Source: Welwitschia mirabilis
Lineage: Eukaryota; Gnetophyta; Gnetopsida; Welwitschiales
Assembly (NCBI GenBank): GCA_051453625.1
Contig: JBOZIK010000001.1
Location: 293,675,536 to 293,739,535 of the forward strand
Length of the DNA stretch: 64,000 nucleotides
Direction of reading: 5' to 3'
Shown in pieces: positions 59,536-64,000 of the stretch; position 1 is the first letter of the stretch; the number at the start of each line of letters is the position of its first letter. The notes beneath the pieces are model-generated. The model ran no database searches, had not been told where the DNA came from, and was given only the letters and a program-made list of their open reading frames with translations. The position numbers and the translations under genes were made by a program.

Positions 59536-59960
59536 ATGAAAATCATATCTTGAAATTATATTAGGCTATTAAGCCAAAAAAGGGTTGAATTAAGGAAAAA
59601 AAAAGGAAAGATAAAAGTTATATTTCTCTAGGAAATAAAACATATTAAATAGCACAAGTACCTTAGACCAGGGTAGTTTAAGATCTAGGTGAAAGCCATA
59701 GAAAAAAGTAGATGTTGGCCATTAGGTGATAGAATCATATAGCCTTCACCATTAGAATAGAAGATAAAATTATTATGGACATACAAGGATAAAGTATCAA
59801 GTTTCTAAATTTTTATGGCCATTATTTGGATAAAGATAAGTAAATTTTCAAGTTTTAGATGTTGAACATCAACTCAAATGGGGGCTAGATCATGGAAGAA
59901 GCCTATAATATGACTAGAAAAAAGATAGATAAAACAAGTAAAAAATATATCTTAGAAGAC
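59536..59960 (+). pseudogene. LINE ORF2 start: endonuclease remnant
   Basis: From ATG at 59536 the frame reads MKIIS, a TGA where Trp is invariant, NYIRLLSQKRVELRKK, then IFL, a TAG where Gln belongs, EIK. Plant L1 ORF2 begins MKIISWNxRGLxxxxK and has FLQETK as the next endonuclease motif (the catalytic Asn and Glu are both still encoded). Both stops are one transition from the expected codon. The enzyme nicks target DNA to prime reverse transcription. Confidence 0.75.
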
Positions 59961-60179
59961 CAATCCTTCTTCTAGGAGGTTGAATGCTAGGTGTACATGC
60001 TTAAAATTCCCACCTAGTGGATCTAGTTTACTTAGAAACTAATGGTTGAGAAAGAAGAATGAAGGGGTTTAAAACTAGATAGATTTTTTATTAGTGAATA
60101 GATATGGACCCAATAAGCCTTCATGGGTAGAACCCTCTCATGGATATTATTGAATCATAAATTATAAATATGTAACTAG

Positions 60180-60850
60180 AATGAGATAAAGGTAAAACAA
60201 AACCTCTTTAATTTTGAAAATGTTTGGATTCATATATTTAAAACTAAGGAAGTGTTAGAGTGAATATGAGATAGTGTAAGAGAGGGAAAGGATAGAAAAG
60301 AAATACTAGAATAGTTTCAAGAGTTTCAAAGGGTCTACTAAACCTAGAGGAAAACATAATAACTTTTATGCATTTATAAATATCTAGAAAATCTCTCTAA
60401 TAGTTACAAATAATAGAGAATACCTCACACTAAAAAATGATGATGCAATATATGCTAATGAAAGAAAAAAATACCCACATAGCCATCATGGAAGAGATTC
60501 TTTACTTGTGATAGAGACCAAAGAATAAATGGCTTAAAATTAAAAACCAAAACTCTTAATATTTATATATTTAGGATTCTTAGAGGGAGGTAATAAAGAA
60601 TATGATAAAAGTTTTAGAGGAAATGGTTGTAGACATTAATTAGATGAGAGATTAATTCCAAAATCTCTTTAAGAAGAAAAGAGGTATAGACTTTTTGTTA
60701 TTAGCAAACAAGATGCTGATTATAGAAGAAGATAATATTAGGATTCAAAGAACTACTTCAAAGGAGAAGATATAGAAGATCCTAAATTTATCACTTAGAA
60801 ATAGGACCCTAGGTTTGGATGGCTAAAATTTCAAGTTCTTTAGGGAATGT
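60180..60850 (+). pseudogene. LINE ORF2 linker between endonuclease and RT
   Basis: NLFNFENVWIHIFKTKEVLE (about 60208-60265) matches PFRFExMWxxxxxFxxxV. RNRTLGLDG, a stop, NFKFFREC (about 60800-60850) matches SPGPDGFxxxFFRxCW, the motif just before RT. The run in between is Lys/Ile-rich with stops. Confidence 0.7.
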
Positions 60851-60939
60851 TGTAGTATAATGTGAAAAACATGATAGTGGTAATCTAAAAAGTACTTCAA
60901 TGTGTAATGTTTATAAAACACTAAGAAAACACAATAATA

Positions 60940-61540
60940 GTCTTACTCCATAGAAGAAAAAAAACCCATTTAATCTCTTGAAGTATTTAGATCAATTAGC
61001 CTCTATACCATACATTTATAATATCATGTCCAAAATGTTGGTTAATCATCTTTATCCTTTTCTTCTCTAGATCACTAATGATGACTAGATGAGATTTATT
61101 CTAGTTAGGTACATCTAGAAGAACATCATCATAGCCAACAAAGCCATTCACTGGGCACATCAATAAAAGAAATGAATTTATATAATCAAACTAAACCTTT
61201 CAAAAGCTTATGACGAAGTTACTTGATAATGTATAGAGGTTATCTTTGAGTAGTTAGATTCTTCAGATTAATTTGGTGGGATGGTTAGATATATATTTGC
61301 TACCACTGTATTCAAAGTTCAAATGGATAGAAGAAATTCAAAGAGATTTTTCTTAGGAAGTGGACTTAGATAAGGGAACCCCTTATCTTATTACTTATTT
61401 GCTATTATAGTGGATAATTTAAATAAGTGTTTAGATAAATTTAGGTTGGACAAAGCTATCCCTTAAAATCAGCACATTCTTCAGTACATAGATCCGCCTC
61501 CCAATCTTCAGTCCTAGAGGTAAATAATGTGAAGAAAGAT
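60940..61540 (+). pseudogene. LINE ORF2 reverse transcriptase remnant
   Basis: RSISLYTIHLYNIMSKMLVN (from about 60989) matches RPISLxNxxYKIISKxLxNRL. NIIIANKAIHWAH matches NILLAxExIHxxx. LNLSKAYDEV (61191-61220) matches DFSKAYDRV. GSGLR, a stop, GNPLSYYLFA (61357-61404) matches GLRQGDPLSPYLF. The YADD box reads YIDP at 61475-61486, so the second catalytic Asp is lost. Frame changes and several stops. RT would copy LINE RNA at the nicked target. Confidence 0.85.
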
Positions 61541-62479
61541 ATGGATCTCTTTATGAAGGCCATATCCCTAAGAGTCAATTAGAAGAAGACATGTGTCATT
61601 AGTATGAATTACTATAGTAGAGAAGTAGGAAGATCTAGCAAATTCTCGAGTGTAACAAAAAAGAGTTACTTATAACTTACTTAGGACAACCCTCTTTGCT
61701 AGCAGGAAGAAGGTAGAATCTTAGATTTAATGATTATTAAGATGGATAAAACTTTTCACCTAGAGGAAAAGATTCCTTTCATTAGCTAAAAAGGTGATGT
61801 TAGCTAAAGTGGTTCCAAGTATTATCCTATTTTACATGATTATGGCTCTAATTGCCCTAATACTATTCTAAATTAAGTTAGTAAGATTATTATAAACTTT
61901 ATCTAGTATGGTAATAATAATGAGAATAGAATCCATCTAAAGGCTAAATTAAGTAGTATGTTATGGATTGAAATACATTAGATTACAAACTCTCACTCAA
62001 GCTGCCAAGGTTTCTTAGAAGATTCAAAATAATAGAGACAATATTTGTGTGAAGTGTTTGACATAAAACTATAAAAACATTTTAAGCAAAGCTAATAAAT
62101 CCTCAGAAATATGAAAGAGTATAAGGGAAGACTAAGTGTACCTTCAATTTCTAGAGATCTGGAAGTTTTGGCCAAGAAATATCCATGTAGAAAATCTTCC
62201 AATATAGGACAAGTCTAGTATTATAATTAAGTAGAAATTTCCATACCTAATGGAAATCCTAAGAAACCTAAGAGTAATTGAGGTCCATCATATATGGGGG
62301 GGAAGAAGTGGTGAACTATCTAGGAAAACCTCCCTAAGGAATATTTCAGATAAAGTAAAATTATTCAAACTTATCATATTAAGGTTTTCCACTAGAGGAA
62401 TAAGATACTCTTACCTTTCCTAGTTAGAAGGTAACCAACTAAATACACTACCTAGTAACCTATTTTTTTAGGAAACATC

Positions 62480-62680
62480 CTAGATAGGAGATCTTGTGAA
62501 AACTCCATTATCATTCAAAAGTCTATTTCTTTGGCTAGATAATCAAATACTAAGGCATTCTTACTTAGGATACACTCACTCATAAAGGTTTCAACATGGA
62601 CTCAAGATGTACTCTGTGTTATCATGATATGAAAACATTTTAGCACATTTTTTTGGAGGATAATTTTATAAAAGATATAA
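62480..62680 (+). pseudogene. LINE ORF2 zf-RVT domain remnant
   Basis: SKVYFFG, a stop at the Trp position, IIKY, then GFNMDSRCTLCYHDMKTF, a stop, HIFLEDNF. The plant LINE zf-RVT domain has PKVxxFxWxxxxxxxxTxxxLxxRG, then CxxCxxxxEDxxHLFxxCxxA. The CxxC pair and His are present (62608-62645); the last Cys is replaced. Confidence 0.75.
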
Positions 62681-63223
62681 ATATATTCATTAAAAAAATA
62701 TTGAACCCTAATCATCTACATGCTTCTCATCTTAAATTATAGAGATGATCCTCTAGTTATAAGTCTTTTGGTTGGTTTGATTAAAATGAAAACAAAGAAT
62801 ATTTAAATCTTGTGGGTTTATTTTTCATCTTTCTATTCCTATGAGGGTGATAATGATATCTTATCAAGTAGAAAAAGCATGATAAATAGAAATGATAGAT
62901 TTTATAGCAAAAGTATCCTTCAAGAACAAGCTACATTAGCATGCTAACTGATGAAACTCATCAATGTTTCATTATCTCTAGAGCTAGGGTGGGCAAAGTA
63001 TTACATAAGACCTCATGATGACCTAAAAAGTGCTTAGATCATTCAATTTAGATATGNNNTAGAAATACAAACATAATGTATGATCATAGGATAGCCTTGA
63101 TGAAGGACTTGATGGAAGAGGTAATAGGCCTGAAACACAAGGAAGAAAGGGTAACTTATCATGGTATGTATGATGACTTTTGGATAAACTATTTTTTAGA
63201 GGTAAAAGAAAGTTACTAAAGGG

Positions 63224-63242
63224 AAAAAAAAAAAAAAAAAAA
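63224..63242 (+). repeat. Poly-A run, probable LINE 3' tail
   Basis: Nineteen uninterrupted A after GGG, about 550 bp downstream of zf-RVT, the distance expected for a plant L1 3' end. A minus frame reading Phe repeats here is its shadow. Confidence 0.65.
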
Positions 63243-64000
63243 GAAGTTGAGTACTTCCATCTCAATGAAGATTTATTTAGATTCCACTAGTAGCTTATTA
63301 GGTACTTTATGATAGATGACAATGTTGTGAACATTTCTGATTTATACTTTAGAATCCTATGTGTATTTCATCCAAGAATAAGTATGGAAACGATCAATAT
63401 GTCAACTTCAAGAATCTTTACATAGCCATAAAAAAGTAACTTATCATGATTACACATGTGCATATTTTAGGTATTTTGATTCACCACAACACAAAACTCC
63501 TACTACACATAGAGAAGGAAAATAAAGAAGATATAAAGGGAGAAGAAAACATAGGAAAAACTCTAAATTCTAAGTAGTAGGACTCATAACCCCATATTTA
63601 GTACTCTTTTAATGTCAAGAGCTAACTTAAATAGGATCCACAAGTGAATGTTTAGTTAGTCTCTTTCTAACTTATAGTCCAAGAAAAAAGCCATCATCAC
63701 ATGATTCCAATCTAGTAGTGTATAATCCTAAGAAGGAAAAAGGAGGCAGTAGGATGAGCTCTCCATAGATAGAAGTATAACCAAAAGTATAAGCAAAAGA
63801 ACTGTGCTTCTGCATAGCAGTGCTCTATATGCCTTTCCTTCTACCTCTTAGAGAGTAACTCAGTAAGATATTAATACTTACCCCTAGTTCCCTTGAACTC
63901 TTTTGAGCCTAAATTTTTGAAAGAGTCTTCCTAAGTCTCCTTTCACTCCTCTTCCCTCCTAAGCTTTTCATATGCTTTCATCTTTCCCATTCATCCCCGT
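63243..64000. other. No recognised gene
   Basis: Sequence after the LINE tail. The last 150 bases are pyrimidine-rich. No motif seen on either strand. Confidence 0.5.

Larger units (their letters stand above)
57850..63242 (+). mobile_element. L1-type LINE, about 5.4 kb, decayed
   Basis: In order on the plus strand: ORF1 (DUF4283-like), an apurinic endonuclease start, a linker, RT with FxxAYD-type and GLRQGDPLS-type boxes, a zf-RVT domain and a run of 19 A at 63224-63242. Order and motifs are those of plant L1 LINEs. The 5' end is uncertain and the stated start is a guess about 230 bp before the first ORF1 match. No target-site duplication was recognised. All domains carry stops. Confidence 0.8.

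Noticed and set aside
63023-63265. 80-codon minus frame with a Phe run
   Set aside because: The Phe run is the reverse complement of the poly-A tail of the LINE, and the frame is antisense to it.

Overview
The window is a gene-poor, retrotransposon-filled piece of a plant nuclear genome in draft assembly. The evidence for a plant is the element set: an L1-type LINE with a DUF4283-like ORF1, a chromodomain-bearing Ty3/gypsy element, Tat/Athila-type gypsy elements and a SIRE/Maximus-like Ty1/copia element. Base composition is very AT-rich (GC about one quarter by eye) and CpG looks scarce. I found no host protein gene, rRNA or tRNA that I could defend. Most long open frames in the window are runs of N.

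Layout. 1-8.0 kb: AT-rich sequence without recognisable genes, with one 20-bp minisatellite near 5.4 kb. 8.0-9.9 kb: minus-strand remnant of a gypsy gag, protease and linker, including the longest gap-free ORF (153 codons). 10.4-13.3 kb: a diverged tandem repeat of about 1.28 kb (two full copies and one partial), with a (CA)36 microsatellite next to a gap. 13.3-22 kb: nothing recognisable except two gaps and an 80-bp duplication. 22.0-25.0 kb: a short plus-strand copia remnant with LTR pieces, gag and a minisatellite but no pol. 29.0-30.8 kb: plus-strand gypsy pol (RT, RNase H, integrase) full of stops.

31.5-57.5 kb: a nest. The outer element is a minus-strand SIRE-like copia. Its 3' LTR is 31489-32972 with the polypurine tract beside it. 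Its 5' LTR is 56085-57542 with a Met-type primer binding site beside it. Two gypsy elements sit inside. One is a plus-strand chromovirus at 34811-44560 with 414/416-bp LTRs and gag to chromodomain recognisable. The other is a minus-strand Tat-like element at 45483-53102 with gag and protease but no RT or integrase. LTR divergence by eye is highest in the outer copia, lower in the chromovirus and lowest in the Tat element, as expected for nesting. The chromovirus carries about 4 kb of unrelated material between its primer binding site and gag: a possible minus-strand plant-mobile-domain-like remnant and a degenerate array with 20-22 bp spacing.

57.8-63.2 kb: a plus-strand L1-type LINE (ORF1, endonuclease, RT, zf-RVT, poly-A). 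63.2-64 kb: nothing recognised.

All coding parts are decayed. Many lesions look like C-to-T or G-to-A changes (Trp and Gln codons to stops, zinc-knuckle Cys to Tyr), which fits old methylated DNA. At least four of the N gaps of exactly 100 bases are flanked by the same sequence on both sides. These are most likely unmerged contig ends and not biological duplications.
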